Positions 1 through 9,191 of a stretch of DNA of 64,000 nt are shown here, piece after piece. The notes below the pieces were generated by a model, which saw nothing but the letters and a program-made list of their open reading frames with translations, did not search any database and was not told the origin of the DNA. The number at the start of each line of letters is the position of its first letter. Within the stretch, counting starts at the first letter, position 1. The position numbers and the translations under genes were made by a program. This DNA comes from Kordia zhangzhouensis (GTDB lineage Bacteria; Bacteroidota; Bacteroidia; Flavobacteriales; Flavobacteriaceae), in NCBI RefSeq assembly GCF_001005305.1, contig NZ_LBMH01000001.1:264647-328646 (forward strand), read 5' to 3'.

Positions 1-641
1 TCTTCATCTTCTAAATAGATTGCATTGTTCGTGTATTCGATAAAAGGAGAAGCATCAGACGCTATAAAAAATTCTTCCTCACCTACACCAATCACCAACG
101 GACTTCCTAAACGAGCAACTACAATTTCGTCTGGTTTATTTCTATCAAAAACAGCAATTGCATAAGCTCCTACTACTTGATTTAAAGCAATTTGAACCGC
201 CTTTCCAAGCTTAACATTTTCGTTTTTCTTTACATCTTCTATTAGATTTACTAATACTTCCGTATCTGTATCTGATTTAAATGTGTATCCTCTATTTTTT
301 AACTCTTGTTTTAAAGGATCATAATTTTCTATAATCCCATTATGAATAATTACCAAATCTCCAGAATTTGAGTAATGTGGGTGAGAGTTAACGTCATTTG
401 GCTCTCCGTGAGTCGCCCATCGTGTGTGCCCAATCGCCAAGGAACCATCCACAGTGATTTCTTTTTTTACACGATCTTCTAAATCGGCAACTTTTCCTTT
501 AGTCTTGGACAGTTTGATGTTTTTTCCATCATATATAGCAACACCTGCACTATCATATCCTCTGTACTCAAGTCTTTTTAATCCTTTTAGCACCACAGGA
601 TATGCTTCTCTGTGACCTATATAACCTACGATTCCGCACAT
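1..641 (-). CDS. glmS: Glutamine--fructose-6-phosphate aminotransferase (isomerizing), 5' part only
   Basis: Makes glucosamine-6-phosphate from fructose-6-phosphate and glutamine, the first committed step to UDP-GlcNAc for peptidoglycan. The reading frame starts at the ATG complement at 639-641 and runs off the left edge, so only about 213 N-terminal residues are present. They begin MCGIVGYIG, with the class II amidotransferase nucleophile Cys2, and include HTRWATHG and NGIIENY, the glutaminase-domain signature. The sugar isomerase domains lie outside the window. It is the last visible gene of a minus-strand series (glycogen-synthase-like, DUF4270, glmS), 22 bp after the DUF4270 stop. Identification is firm; completeness cannot be judged. 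Confidence 0.96.
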   Translation of the reverse strand, partial: MCGIVGYIGHREAYPVVLKGLKRLEYRGYDSAGVAIYDGKNIKLSKTKGKVADLEDRVKKEITVDGSLAIGHTRWATHGEPNDVNSHPHYSNSGDLVIIHNGIIENYDPLKQELKNRGYTFKSDTDTEVLVNLIEDVKKNENVKLGKAVQIALNQVVGAYAIAVFDRNKPDEIVVARLGSPLVIGVGEEEFFIASDASPFIEYTNNAIYLEDE

Positions 642-663
642 AATTTCTTATTACTTATTGATA

Positions 664-2304
664 TTAATTGCTTTCTGGTATTGAATAAAATATTTCCAGT
701 TTTAACCTTTTTTCTTCTGGCGTTGCCAATGTACTTCCATGCAAAACAGTTCCAAATGGATTCATATTAGAAACTGTAGGAATGAATTCTTTTTGAGATG
801 TTCCTGTTTTTATTTGCCCACTCGTAGCTACACGAATATCTGAAGAAGAAACCAACCCAAGTGTTACGTTAGTTGAATCCTTACGTATTACATTATTCAT
901 ATGCTCCGTTAATCTAATTTTATAACGAAGTGCATTTCCATTTTCATCACGCTCCAAAATTCCTCCATGTATTGCTTTTGACAAGGATGGAGAAGAAGGG
1001 TTTACAGTTTGATCAACAATATAATCTTCCAAAGGAACATTGTCATTCATATTATAAAGGTAAATACGCTGTGGATCTTGCGCATTATCAACCTGAATGG
1101 TATTATTTACATAAAACACCAAATTTGCATCATTGATAATCCAACCGTTTTCACGAATTTCTTCCAACTGATCTGCAATACCGTTTCCATCTGTATCTGG
1201 TCCGAAAAGCTCAATTACAGACATAGATCCTTCACCACCTTTTAAAAATAGATTTTCTTCACTTGCAGTAACATCCTGCGTAAAAGTTGGCGTGTTAAAC
1301 GTATTAATAATATTTGCAGAAGATAAACTTAAATTAAAAAAAGCTTTTTCTGGCTCAACTTGATCATCTGAAGGGTCATCATTTCCTTGTGTATTTACTT
1401 TTTGATACACGTATTTAATCTGAATAGTAGCATTTTGAAAATCCAATAACATCAATGCATCTGTATTTTCGGCGGTAATATGAATTCCTCTGAATAAATC
1501 AGAAGCTCTAAACACATTATTATTAGATAAATCTATACTCCCTTCGTTATTAATAATACGTTGTTGGAAAAAATCGGTATCTAGTGGCACTCGAATACGC
1601 GGCGACAACGTTTCCTCTATAACTGGCTCATCATTTTCATCGCGCACAATTTGTCCGCTAGCATCTACCTCAATCACTTCGATTGGATCTGTATCAATTG
1701 TATAAGCAGTATCTTCAAAAAGAGTAACTCCTAAAGAACCTGAATAATCTTCATCTGAAAAGTATGCCTGTGGATCACCATTTTCGTCAGTTCCACGCAA
1801 ATAATAGGTAAGCTCTTGAACACGTAATGTAAAAGGCTGCGTTATGTTTCCATATAATGAATCTACTTCAACTTCTGTTTCTCCATCATCATTGATTGTA
1901 CTCGAACTAAAATACGGAATGTTTAGCCATACTTCTGTTACCAATTCATTTTCTTCAAAATCAGTAAGATCTTCATCTTCCTCTGCTTGACTTTTATCTC
2001 CAAACTCAGGGTTTTCGGATCCATCAATCAAACTCGCTTGCACTGTTAAACTAGAAAATGTAGTACCATAAACAGGATCTACATTTTTACCTAATTGATA
2101 CACAGGAAGTCCATTCGTTTGAATAGGATTTAACCGTTTGTTGTAGGCACGCACTTTGGCATCAACATACAGTTCTGTGGAAAAGTTATTGTTTTCAATA
2201 ACTTCATCTCCAATTGTACTAAAATCATCATCGCAAGCAACAAAGCCAAGCACTGTAAAAAGCACCAATAAGCCACTAGCAAGTGTCTTTTTAAATTTGT
2301 TCAT
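664..2304 (-). CDS. DUF4270 family outer lipoprotein
   Basis: A 546-residue lipoprotein of the Bacteroidota DUF4270 family; function unknown. The N-terminus is a lipoprotein signal peptide: basic MNKFKK, a hydrophobic stretch, then FVAC with the acylated cysteine near residue 24, followed by Asp-Asp-Asp. The acidic residues directly after the cysteine are unlike the QGGGE-type surface export signal I would look for, so I do not assign surface exposure. The rest is rich in beta-strand-like and Asn/Asp-rich sequence typical of secreted proteins. It sits between the glycogen-synthase-like gene (15 bp upstream) and glmS, probably in the same transcript. Confidence 0.8.
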   Translation of the reverse strand: MNKFKKTLASGLLVLFTVLGFVACDDDFSTIGDEVIENNNFSTELYVDAKVRAYNKRLNPIQTNGLPVYQLGKNVDPVYGTTFSSLTVQASLIDGSENPEFGDKSQAEEDEDLTDFEENELVTEVWLNIPYFSSSTINDDGETEVEVDSLYGNITQPFTLRVQELTYYLRGTDENGDPQAYFSDEDYSGSLGVTLFEDTAYTIDTDPIEVIEVDASGQIVRDENDEPVIEETLSPRIRVPLDTDFFQQRIINNEGSIDLSNNNVFRASDLFRGIHITAENTDALMLLDFQNATIQIKYVYQKVNTQGNDDPSDDQVEPEKAFFNLSLSSANIINTFNTPTFTQDVTASEENLFLKGGEGSMSVIELFGPDTDGNGIADQLEEIRENGWIINDANLVFYVNNTIQVDNAQDPQRIYLYNMNDNVPLEDYIVDQTVNPSSPSLSKAIHGGILERDENGNALRYKIRLTEHMNNVIRKDSTNVTLGLVSSSDIRVATSGQIKTGTSQKEFIPTVSNMNPFGTVLHGSTLATPEEKRLKLEIFYSIPESN

Positions 2305-2319
2305 AAGTGTAATAATCTG

Positions 2320-3135
2320 TTAACCTAAATTTAAAACTTTTGTTTTGTAAAAATCAGTGTATGCTTCGGCAAATTCTTCACTGTTTTTATACTCAAGAAC
2401 TGGCTTGTCAAGGCTGGTGAGATATTCTTGAATATCAGTAGGAATTTCTTCAGATGCAACTACAACCGCATCTGAATGATCTACCGCAACTTTTAGAAGG
2501 TTAGAGTAGTTTGGCTCAGCAAGTATCTCTACGTTGCCATTACCAATATTATCAAATTTGATTTTATTTAGCATTTCATTATCTAAAGTTCCTTCAAACT
2601 CTTGTTTGTATACAGAAGTAACAATTTTACTATCTGTAAACAATGGTTCGTCTTTGTAGTATTTTCTCAAATACAAAGGCAATAAAGAAGCCATCCATCC
2701 GTGAACATGAATGATATCTGGTGCCCAATTTAATTTTTTCACAGTTTCAATTACTCCTTTAGCAAAGAAGATTGCACGCTCATCATTATCTGGAAATAAA
2801 TTTCCATCTTCGTCGGTAAACGTAGCTTTACGTTTAAAATATTCTTCGTTATCAATAAAATATACTTGTATTCTCTCTTTAGGAATGGAAGCTACTTTAA
2901 TGATTAGTGGCATATCCATATCATTAATTACTAAATTCATTCCTGATAAACGAATTACTTCGTGTAGTTGATGTCTTCGCTCGTTGATGTTTCCGAAGCG
3001 CGGCATAAATATTCGAATTTGCCCACCTTGACTATTAACCATTTTAGGAGCCTCAAACGACATGGATGAGATTTCCGTTTCTGGTAAATAAGGTACTACT
3101 TCTGATGAAACATATAAGACTCTTTTATTATTCAT
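2320..3135 (-). CDS. Glycogen/starch synthase N-terminal-like protein (half-length)
   Basis: At 271 residues this is about half of a normal GlgA (roughly 470-480). It matches only the N-terminal Rossmann half of a GT5 glycogen synthase: the opening VLYVSSEVVPY, the segment PDIIHVHGWMASLLPLYLR and an Asp/Glu-rich middle. The ADP-glucose-binding K-x-G-G motif expected after the first strand is absent (PETEISSMSFEAP stands there), and there is no C-terminal GT-B domain. It is therefore unlikely to polymerise glucose by itself; a regulatory or structural role is possible. First gene of the run leading to DUF4270 and glmS, divergent from panC, with a good -7 element 40 bp upstream. Confidence 0.7.
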   Translation of the reverse strand: MNNKRVLYVSSEVVPYLPETEISSMSFEAPKMVNSQGGQIRIFMPRFGNINERRHQLHEVIRLSGMNLVINDMDMPLIIKVASIPKERIQVYFIDNEEYFKRKATFTDEDGNLFPDNDERAIFFAKGVIETVKKLNWAPDIIHVHGWMASLLPLYLRKYYKDEPLFTDSKIVTSVYKQEFEGTLDNEMLNKIKFDNIGNGNVEILAEPNYSNLLKVAVDHSDAVVVASEEIPTDIQEYLTSLDKPVLEYKNSEEFAEAYTDFYKTKVLNLG

Positions 3136-3174
3136 AAAAATACTTTTCCATTTTAAGATTCAGCGTAAAACATG

Positions 3175-3182
3175 CAAAATTA
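3175..3182 (-). promoter_or_regulatory. Putative -7 promoter element for the glycogen-synthase-like gene
   Basis: On the minus strand this reads TAATTTTG, an exact match to the Bacteroidota -7 consensus TAnnTTTG, 40 bp before the start codon at 3135. I see no convincing -33 TTG at the usual distance. Confidence 0.55.
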
Positions 3183-3212
3183 CAAAAATTATGCAGATTA
3201 ACAGTAATATAT

Positions 3213-3220
3213 TAAGTTTG
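3213..3220 (+). promoter_or_regulatory. Putative -7 promoter element for panC
   Basis: TAAGTTTG matches TAnnTTTG exactly and lies 22 bp before the panC ATG at 3243, which predicts a short leader. It is back to back with the element of the divergent gene, 30 bp away. Confidence 0.6.
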
Positions 3221-3242
3221 CACGCTGTTAATTTTTTCCAAA

Positions 3243-4091
3243 ATGACTACATTTTATACTCAAAACGACGTAAAGTCATTCGTACAAACACTAAAATTGA
3301 AAAATAAAACGATTGGTTTTGTTCCTACAATGGGTGCCTTACACGAAGGACATTTATCACTGGTAAAGAACGCAATGACTGATAATGATATTGTATTTGT
3401 CAGTATTTTTGTAAACCCAACACAGTTTGACAATTCTTCAGATTTAGAAAAATACCCTCGAACATTAGACGCCGACGTAGACTTATTAAAAACGGTAGGT
3501 GAAAATATATATGTATATGCTCCAAATGTACAAGATATATACAAAAAAGAGGTTAAAGCCGAAAATTTCAGCTATGATGGACTCGAGTTTGAAATGGAAG
3601 GAAAATTTAGAACTGGACATTTTGATGGTGTTGGCACAATTGTAAAGCGTCTTTTTGAAATTGTTACTCCTAACAATGCTTATTTTGGCGAAAAAGACTT
3701 CCAACAATTAATGATTATCAAAAAGCTTGTCTCAAAGTACCACATTCCAGTAAATGTAGTAGGAAGTGAGATTTACAGAGAAGCTTCTGGACTTGCTATG
3801 AGCTCACGAAATCAACGCTTGTCTGATGAAGCAAGAAAAGAAAGTGCTTTTATCTATCAAACTCTTTTAAAAGCTAAAGAAAAGTTTGGCACAAAAAGTG
3901 CTACTAAAGTTAAAGAATGGGTTCAAGAGCAGTTTGAAAAACACCCTCTTTTAACACTGGAATATGTTGAGATTGCTAATAGCAAAAATCTCAAAACCGT
4001 TAAAAGAAAATCAAAAAACGAAACATATCGCATATTCATTGCTGCTTTTATCGAAAACATTCGACTAATTGACAATATTGCATTGAATTAA
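3243..4091 (+). CDS. panC: Pantoate--beta-alanine ligase (pantothenate synthetase)
   Basis: Condenses pantoate and beta-alanine with ATP to give pantothenate, the vitamin B5 precursor of coenzyme A; cytoplasmic. At 282 residues it is full length. The nucleotidyltransferase HIGH-type motif appears as PTMGALHEGHLSLV (about residues 28-41), followed by FVNPTQF, the ATP-binding segment YFGEKDFQQL and the KMSKS-like SSRN loop near residue 185. The ATG at 3243 gives the family's usual N-terminus. panD, which supplies beta-alanine, starts 27 bp downstream, so two enzymes feeding one reaction are adjacent. Confidence 0.97.
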   Translation: MTTFYTQNDVKSFVQTLKLKNKTIGFVPTMGALHEGHLSLVKNAMTDNDIVFVSIFVNPTQFDNSSDLEKYPRTLDADVDLLKTVGENIYVYAPNVQDIYKKEVKAENFSYDGLEFEMEGKFRTGHFDGVGTIVKRLFEIVTPNNAYFGEKDFQQLMIIKKLVSKYHIPVNVVGSEIYREASGLAMSSRNQRLSDEARKESAFIYQTLLKAKEKFGTKSATKVKEWVQEQFEKHPLLTLEYVEIANSKNLKTVKRKSKNETYRIFIAAFIENIRLIDNIALN

Positions 4092-4106
4092 AAACTTTAA
4101 AATCAT

Positions 4107-4114
4107 TAACTTTG
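4107..4114 (+). promoter_or_regulatory. Putative internal promoter directly in front of panD
   Basis: TAACTTTG fits TAnnTTTG, with a TTG 21 bp upstream inside the end of panC (4083-4085). The element ends only 4 bp before the panD ATG at 4119, so transcription would begin at or just after the start codon and give a leaderless mRNA if the panD start is correct. The match may be fortuitous because panD can also be read from panC. Confidence 0.4.
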
Positions 4115-4118
4115 CCCC

Positions 4119-4469
4119 ATGCAAATACACGTAGTAAAATCGAAGATACACAGAGTAAAAGTCACAGGAGCTGACTTGAACTATATCGGAAGCATCACGA
4201 TCGACGAAGACCTTATGGACGCTGCTAATATTATTCAGGGAGAAAAAGTTCAAATTGTAAACAATAACAATGGTGAACGCCTTGAAACGTACGCTATTCC
4301 TGGGCCAAGAGGAAGTGGTGAAATAACGCTAAATGGTGCTGCAGCTCGAAAAGTAGCGAAAGGAGATGTATTGATATTAATCACGTATGCCATGATGGAT
4401 ATCGAAGAAGCCAAAAAATTCAAACCTTCATTGGTATTCCCTAACGAAGCAGATAACACACTTACATAG
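4119..4469 (+). CDS. panD: Aspartate 1-decarboxylase proenzyme
   Basis: Decarboxylates L-aspartate to beta-alanine using a pyruvoyl cofactor made by self-cleavage. The 116-residue proenzyme has the processing site Gly24-Ser25 in the stretch [10 protein letters not shown], exactly where the family cleaves, plus Lys7-Ser-Lys at the substrate site and [16 protein letters not shown] with the conserved Arg and Asn. It follows panC at 27 bp and its stop codon abuts the start of the next membrane-protein gene, consistent with one transcript. A second promoter may lie directly in front of it. Confidence 0.97.
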   Translation: MQIHVVKSKIHRVKVTGADLNYIGSITIDEDLMDAANIIQGEKVQIVNNNNGERLETYAIPGPRGSGEITLNGAAARKVAKGDVLILITYAMMDIEEAKKFKPSLVFPNEADNTLT

Positions 4470-5426
4470 TTGAAAAAATCTACCATAAAAATACTAAAAA
4501 TAATACTCCCACTTTTTTTGGGAGTTTTTTTAGTTTGGTACTCTTTGTCAAAAACACCTATTGACGAGCTTATAAAACATTTTAAAAACGCCAATTATAC
4601 TTGGGTAACATTAGGCGTTCTTTGCGGGATTTTAAGTCACTTATCACGAGCATATCGCTGGCAGTACATGCTAGACCCTTTAGGCTATAAACCTAAATAT
4701 CCAAACAGTGTTATGGCTGTTTTTATAGCTTATTTAGCCAATCTTGGAATTCCCAGATCTGGAGAAGCTTTACGAGCTTTAACATTGACAAATTATGAAG
4801 ATGTTCCTTTTGAAAAAGGGTTTGGAACGATTGTCGCTGAACGTGTAGCCGATTTAATCATAATGCTTCTGGTGATTATTGTCACGCTTTTTGTGCAATT
4901 TGATTTTATTTGGAACATCTTAATGAAAAAGTTTGATCCTACAAAAATTGCCCTTTTACTTAGTGCCCTAGTAATTGGTGGAATTGCATTCATCATTTTT
5001 ATTAAAAAGGCAAAAAAAGGAATCGCCCTGAAGATTAAGAACTTCGTTTTGGGAATATATGAAGGCGCCACAAGCATTTTAAAAATGAAAAATAAATGGG
5101 GATTTATTTTTCATACATTATTCATTTGGGCTATGTACATCTTAATGTTCTACATTACTATGCTATCTGTAGAAGAATTACATGGAAAAGTATCTGCTGG
5201 AGCTATTCTCATTGGATTCATCGCTGGAAGCTTTAGCATTGCCGCTACAAACGGAGGAATTGGCTTATATCCAATCGCTGTTGCTAGTGCTTTTACGCTT
5301 TTTGCCATCCCTAAAGTTCCCAGTGAAGCTTTTGGTTGGATTATGTGGGCGTCACAAACTTTAATGATAATTATTCTTGGAGGATTGTCATTTCTTTATC
5401 TGCCTATTTTCAATAGCAAAAAATAA
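4470..5426 (+). CDS. Flippase-like integral membrane protein (UPF0104 / LPG synthase TM family)
   Basis: A 318-residue protein with about seven or eight hydrophobic membrane segments, related to the membrane half of lysylphosphatidylglycerol synthase (UPF0104/AglD2 type). Family hallmarks are the opening hydrophobic helix, SHLSRAYRWQYML, the NLGIPRSGEALRALTL stretch and ATNGGIGLYPIAVASAF near the C-terminus. It has no soluble synthase domain, so it probably moves or handles a lipid rather than aminoacylating one; substrate unknown. The start is a TTG that begins on the base after the panD stop codon, which indicates coupled translation. Confidence 0.8.
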   Translation: MKKSTIKILKIILPLFLGVFLVWYSLSKTPIDELIKHFKNANYTWVTLGVLCGILSHLSRAYRWQYMLDPLGYKPKYPNSVMAVFIAYLANLGIPRSGEALRALTLTNYEDVPFEKGFGTIVAERVADLIIMLLVIIVTLFVQFDFIWNILMKKFDPTKIALLLSALVIGGIAFIIFIKKAKKGIALKIKNFVLGIYEGATSILKMKNKWGFIFHTLFIWAMYILMFYITMLSVEELHGKVSAGAILIGFIAGSFSIAATNGGIGLYPIAVASAFTLFAIPKVPSEAFGWIMWASQTLMIIILGGLSFLYLPIFNSKK

Positions 5427-5463
5427 TTTTTACCTTGCTATTCTAAACTAACCTATCTTCACT

Positions 5464-6615
5464 ATGAAACATTTTTTAATGTTCTTCGTTGCGCTTATGA
5501 GTTTTTCATTAGCAACAGCACAAGTCAAAGTTGAGCAATTCAGTTCAAAAAAATTAAACGAAACTCGCGATATCCAATTGTACATTCCTGAAGGGTATTC
5601 TGAAGAAAAAGTATATCCAATTATTGTTGTTCTTGACGCACATTATCTCTTTGAAAGTGTTGTTGCCAATACACGCTTTTATAGCTATTGGGACGAAATG
5701 CCCGAATCAATTGTTGTTGGCATAAACCAATACAAAACCGAAGACCGTGAAAAAGACGTAGCATATGATGATGACAATGGGTTACCCAAAGACAAAGGAA
5801 ATCAGTTTTTTGAATTCATTGGCATGGAATTGATTCCGTTTGTGGAAAAAAATTACAATACTGCAAACTTTAAAATGATTATAGGGCACGATTTAACAGC
5901 AAATTTTGCTAATTACTACCTATTGAAAGAAGCTCCTCTTTTTGACGCCTACATTAACTTGAGCCCATCATTCGCTCCAAAAATGGAAGAACGCATTGCA
6001 AAACGTTTGGAAGAATTTGAAAAGAAAAAATTTTATTACTTAGCCACAGCAGAAGAAGATACTAAAAAATCAGCTACCAAAATTAGAGCATTTAATGCTA
6101 CGCTTAAAAACCTCAAAAACGAAAATATTTTCTATTATTACGATGATTTTACAGAGGCCAACCACAACTCTTTAGCCGTACAAGCAATTCCTAGAGCTAT
6201 GAGCCAAATTTTTTCAATGTATCGCCCTATTAGCGTAAAAGAATACAAGGAAAAAATTCTTAACTTAACAACTTCTCCTTATTTGTATTTGAATGATAAA
6301 TACGAAACTATTAAAAATCTTTTTGGCTTTGAAAAACGCGTTACCGTTAACGATTTTATGGCTATTTATTCTGCTGTACGCAGGGACGAAAAAAACACAG
6401 AAGACTTGAAATTGTTGGCAAAACTTGGAAAAAAAGAATATCCTGACACAGCATTATTTCACTTTTTTATGGGAGAATATTACGAAAAAACCGAAGCTCC
6501 TAAAAAAGCATTGCGCATGTATCAAAATGGGTTTAGTATGAATCCTATCGATTTTATTACTAAAGATCTTATGCTTGATAAAGCAGATAAACTTAAACAA
6601 GATTTCGGGTGGTAA
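5464..6615 (+). CDS. Secreted alpha/beta-hydrolase-fold protein with Asp at the nucleophile position
   Basis: A 383-residue exported protein with a signal peptide (about residues 1-19, ending ATAQ). Residues about 30-250 resemble the putative-esterase/Fes-type alpha/beta hydrolases: DIQLYIPEGY, VVLDAHYLFES and a nucleophile-elbow-like GHDLTANF with Asp143 where most members have Ser. A late TEANHNSL could supply the His. The C-terminal about 60 residues look like a TPR-type helical repeat (FFMGEYYEKTEAPKKALRMY). Asp is the nucleophile in haloalkane dehalogenases and epoxide hydrolases, but those are a different branch, so activity is uncertain. Its stop codon is one base from the radA start. 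Confidence 0.7.
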   Translation: MKHFLMFFVALMSFSLATAQVKVEQFSSKKLNETRDIQLYIPEGYSEEKVYPIIVVLDAHYLFESVVANTRFYSYWDEMPESIVVGINQYKTEDREKDVAYDDDNGLPKDKGNQFFEFIGMELIPFVEKNYNTANFKMIIGHDLTANFANYYLLKEAPLFDAYINLSPSFAPKMEERIAKRLEEFEKKKFYYLATAEEDTKKSATKIRAFNATLKNLKNENIFYYYDDFTEANHNSLAVQAIPRAMSQIFSMYRPISVKEYKEKILNLTTSPYLYLNDKYETIKNLFGFEKRVTVNDFMAIYSAVRRDEKNTEDLKLLAKLGKKEYPDTALFHFFMGEYYEKTEAPKKALRMYQNGFSMNPIDFITKDLMLDKADKLKQDFGW

Positions 6616-6616
6616 T

Positions 6617-7975
6617 ATGGCAAAAGTAAAAACCTCTTTTTTCTGTCAAAACTGCGGAACACAATTTACTAAATGGCAAGGACAATGTTCTTCTTGTAAA
6701 CAGTGGAATACAATCGTTGAAGAAGTTGTTCAAAAGGAAGAAAAGATTAATTGGCAAACAAAAGAAAAAAGCACCTCAAGAGTGGCTAAGCCAACCTTGA
6801 TTCATGAAATCAGTGCTTCCAATGAAAAACGCTTACCTACTTCAGATTATGAGCTTGACCGAGTTCTGGGAGGCGGTATTGTTCCTGGATCTCTTATTTT
6901 ACTTGGAGGCGAACCAGGCATTGGAAAAAGCACACTTTTATTGCAAATATCTTTAAAGCTACCATACAAAACGCTTTATGTTTCTGGAGAAGAAAGTCAA
7001 AAGCAAATAAAAATGCGCGCGGAGCGCATCCACCATCACAACTCAAATTGTTTTGTGCTAACAGAAACAAAAACTCAGAATATATTCAAGCAAATTGCCG
7101 AAGTAAAGCCAGATATTGTCATTATAGACTCTATCCAAACATTACACTCAGATTATATAGAATCGTCAGCAGGTAGTATATCACAAATTAGAGAATGCAC
7201 GACAGAACTGATTAAGTTTGCCAAAGAAAGTGGTATTCCTGTCTTTTTGATAGGTCATATTACTAAAGATGGAAATATTGCGGGACCAAAGATTTTAGAA
7301 CATATGGTTGATACCGTTTTACAGTTTGAAGGCGATCGCAATCATGTATATCGTATTTTACGATCACTAAAAAATCGTTTTGGTTCAACTTCTGAATTAG
7401 GTATTTATGAAATGCTTTCGGATGGTTTACGCGAAGTGAGCAATCCTTCCGAAATACTCATTTCTAAAAATGCTGACGAACTCAGCGGAACGGCAATTGC
7501 TGCTACTTTAGAAGGCGCACGACCATTGATGATTGAAATCCAAGCTTTGGTTAGCACTGCTGTATACGGAACACCTCAACGAAGTACGACTGGTTATAAT
7601 GCCAAACGATTGAATATGTTGTTGGCAGTTTTGGAAAAACGAGCTGGATTTAAACTCGCCGCCAAAGACGTTTTTTTAAACATCACAGGAGGAATTAGCA
7701 TTGATGACCCCGCAATAGACTTGGCTGTCATAGCTGCTATTTTATCAAGCAATGAAGATGAGGAAATTTCCAAAACAAATTGTTTTGCTGCTGAGATTGG
7801 TCTCGCTGGAGAAATTCGCCCTGTAAATCGAATTGATCAGCGAATTTTGGAAGCTGAAAAACTCGGTTTTACTACTTTTTTTGCTTCCAAGCACAACAAA
7901 ATTTCTTTAAAAAACACCAAAATTCGCATCGTATTGATTTCTCAAATTGAGGAATTAGTAGCACATTTGTTTTAG
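6617..7975 (+). CDS. radA: DNA repair protein RadA
   Basis: RadA drives branch migration of recombination intermediates. The 452-residue protein has an N-terminal C4 zinc finger (CQNCGTQF...CSSC), a RecA-like ATPase with Walker A GGEPGIGKST, the RadA-specific KNRFGS motif in LKNRFGSTSELG, and a C-terminal Lon-protease-like domain (FLNITGGISIDDPAIDLAV). I chose the ATG at 6617 because MAKVKTSFFCQNCG is the family N-terminus; an in-frame ATG at 6575 would overlap the upstream gene. The stop of the preceding hydrolase lies at 6613-6615, so the two are probably cotranscribed. Confidence 0.97.
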   Translation: MAKVKTSFFCQNCGTQFTKWQGQCSSCKQWNTIVEEVVQKEEKINWQTKEKSTSRVAKPTLIHEISASNEKRLPTSDYELDRVLGGGIVPGSLILLGGEPGIGKSTLLLQISLKLPYKTLYVSGEESQKQIKMRAERIHHHNSNCFVLTETKTQNIFKQIAEVKPDIVIIDSIQTLHSDYIESSAGSISQIRECTTELIKFAKESGIPVFLIGHITKDGNIAGPKILEHMVDTVLQFEGDRNHVYRILRSLKNRFGSTSELGIYEMLSDGLREVSNPSEILISKNADELSGTAIAATLEGARPLMIEIQALVSTAVYGTPQRSTTGYNAKRLNMLLAVLEKRAGFKLAAKDVFLNITGGISIDDPAIDLAVIAAILSSNEDEEISKTNCFAAEIGLAGEIRPVNRIDQRILEAEKLGFTTFFASKHNKISLKNTKIRIVLISQIEELVAHLF

Positions 7976-8054
7976 CATTATACTCCTAAAAAATCCTGAA
8001 GCTATTACAGTCTACTGAAATTAATTCAACAGAAACAACTAATTGACAACCTAT

Positions 8055-9089
8055 TTACGATGCTGGATTCGGAATACTACTATGAATTTCATTAATCCCA
8101 TCAATCACTTCTTGTGACAATTCGATATCAATACTCGCTATATTTTCCTTAAGCTGTTCCATTTTCGTAGCTCCAATAATATTTCCTGTCACAAATGGCT
8201 GCTGATTTACAAATGCCAACGACATTTGCGCAAGACTTAATCCGTGCTTCTGCGCCAGTACTTGATAACGTTCCGTTGCTTGCGTAGCCTCTGCACTACT
8301 ATAACGTGCGAATCGTGGAAATAAAGTCAAACGCGCATCTTCAGGTTGTTTTCCTCCTAAGTATTTTCCAGAAAGCACACCAAACGCCATTGGTGAATAC
8401 GCTAATAAACCTATTCCTTCACGCATAGATATTTCAGACAAACCTGTTTCAAAACCTCTACACAACAACGAATATGCATTTTGGATTGTAACCATTCTTG
8501 GTAAACCTTTATCGGCTTCTTGCAAATAGCGCATTGTTCCCCAAGGTGTTTCATTAGAAACTCCTACTTGACGAATTTTTCCTTCTTTGATTAATTCCTC
8601 TAAAGTTGCCAAACTTACATGGAAATTATATTCCCAAGCATCATTAGGATCGTGTTCATAATTACGTTGTCCAAATGTGTTTGTATTTCGCTCTGGCCAG
8701 TGCAATTGATATAAATCTATATAATCTGTTTGCAAGCGTTTTAAGCTTTGTTCTACTGCATCTTTTATTGCTGCTGGTTTAAACCCATTCGTTCTGATAT
8801 GTGCTGTGTAATCGCCTGGTCCTGCAATTTTACTTGCTAGCACTATTTTATCTCTGTTTCCCGATTTTTTGAACCATGTTCCTATAATACGTTCTGTTTC
8901 CGCATAGGTTTCTGCTGTCGCAGGCACAGGATACAACTCTGCAGTATCAAAGAAATTTACTCCTTGCTCTAGTGCATAGTCCATTTGCTCATGACCTTCG
9001 GCTTCGGTGTTTTGATTTCCCCATGTCATGGTTCCTAAGCAAATTTTACTAACTTTTATATCGGTATGAGGGATTTTTGTGTATTTCAT
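8055..9089 (-). CDS. Aldo/keto reductase (Tas-like)
   Basis: An NADP(H)-dependent aldo/keto reductase of 344 residues, closest in architecture to E. coli Tas. Catalytic tetrad residues are visible: Asp and Tyr in FFDTAELYP (about residues 47-55), Lys in LASKIAG and His in LYQLHWPERN. The C-terminal cofactor region contains NIIGATKMEQLKEN. The physiological substrate cannot be told from sequence. It is flanked by radA (convergent) and xth (same strand, 154 bp upstream) and is probably transcribed alone. Confidence 0.92.
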   Translation of the reverse strand: MKYTKIPHTDIKVSKICLGTMTWGNQNTEAEGHEQMDYALEQGVNFFDTAELYPVPATAETYAETERIIGTWFKKSGNRDKIVLASKIAGPGDYTAHIRTNGFKPAAIKDAVEQSLKRLQTDYIDLYQLHWPERNTNTFGQRNYEHDPNDAWEYNFHVSLATLEELIKEGKIRQVGVSNETPWGTMRYLQEADKGLPRMVTIQNAYSLLCRGFETGLSEISMREGIGLLAYSPMAFGVLSGKYLGGKQPEDARLTLFPRFARYSSAEATQATERYQVLAQKHGLSLAQMSLAFVNQQPFVTGNIIGATKMEQLKENIASIDIELSQEVIDGINEIHSSIPNPAS

Positions 9090-9191
9090 TTTCAGTTTTA
9101 ATGATTTTACATTAAGAATAAAGACAATAGTTTAAGTTCTTTTACAAAATAGGCTTTTGTTTACGCAGAAATGACAATTTTTAAAAAGCGA

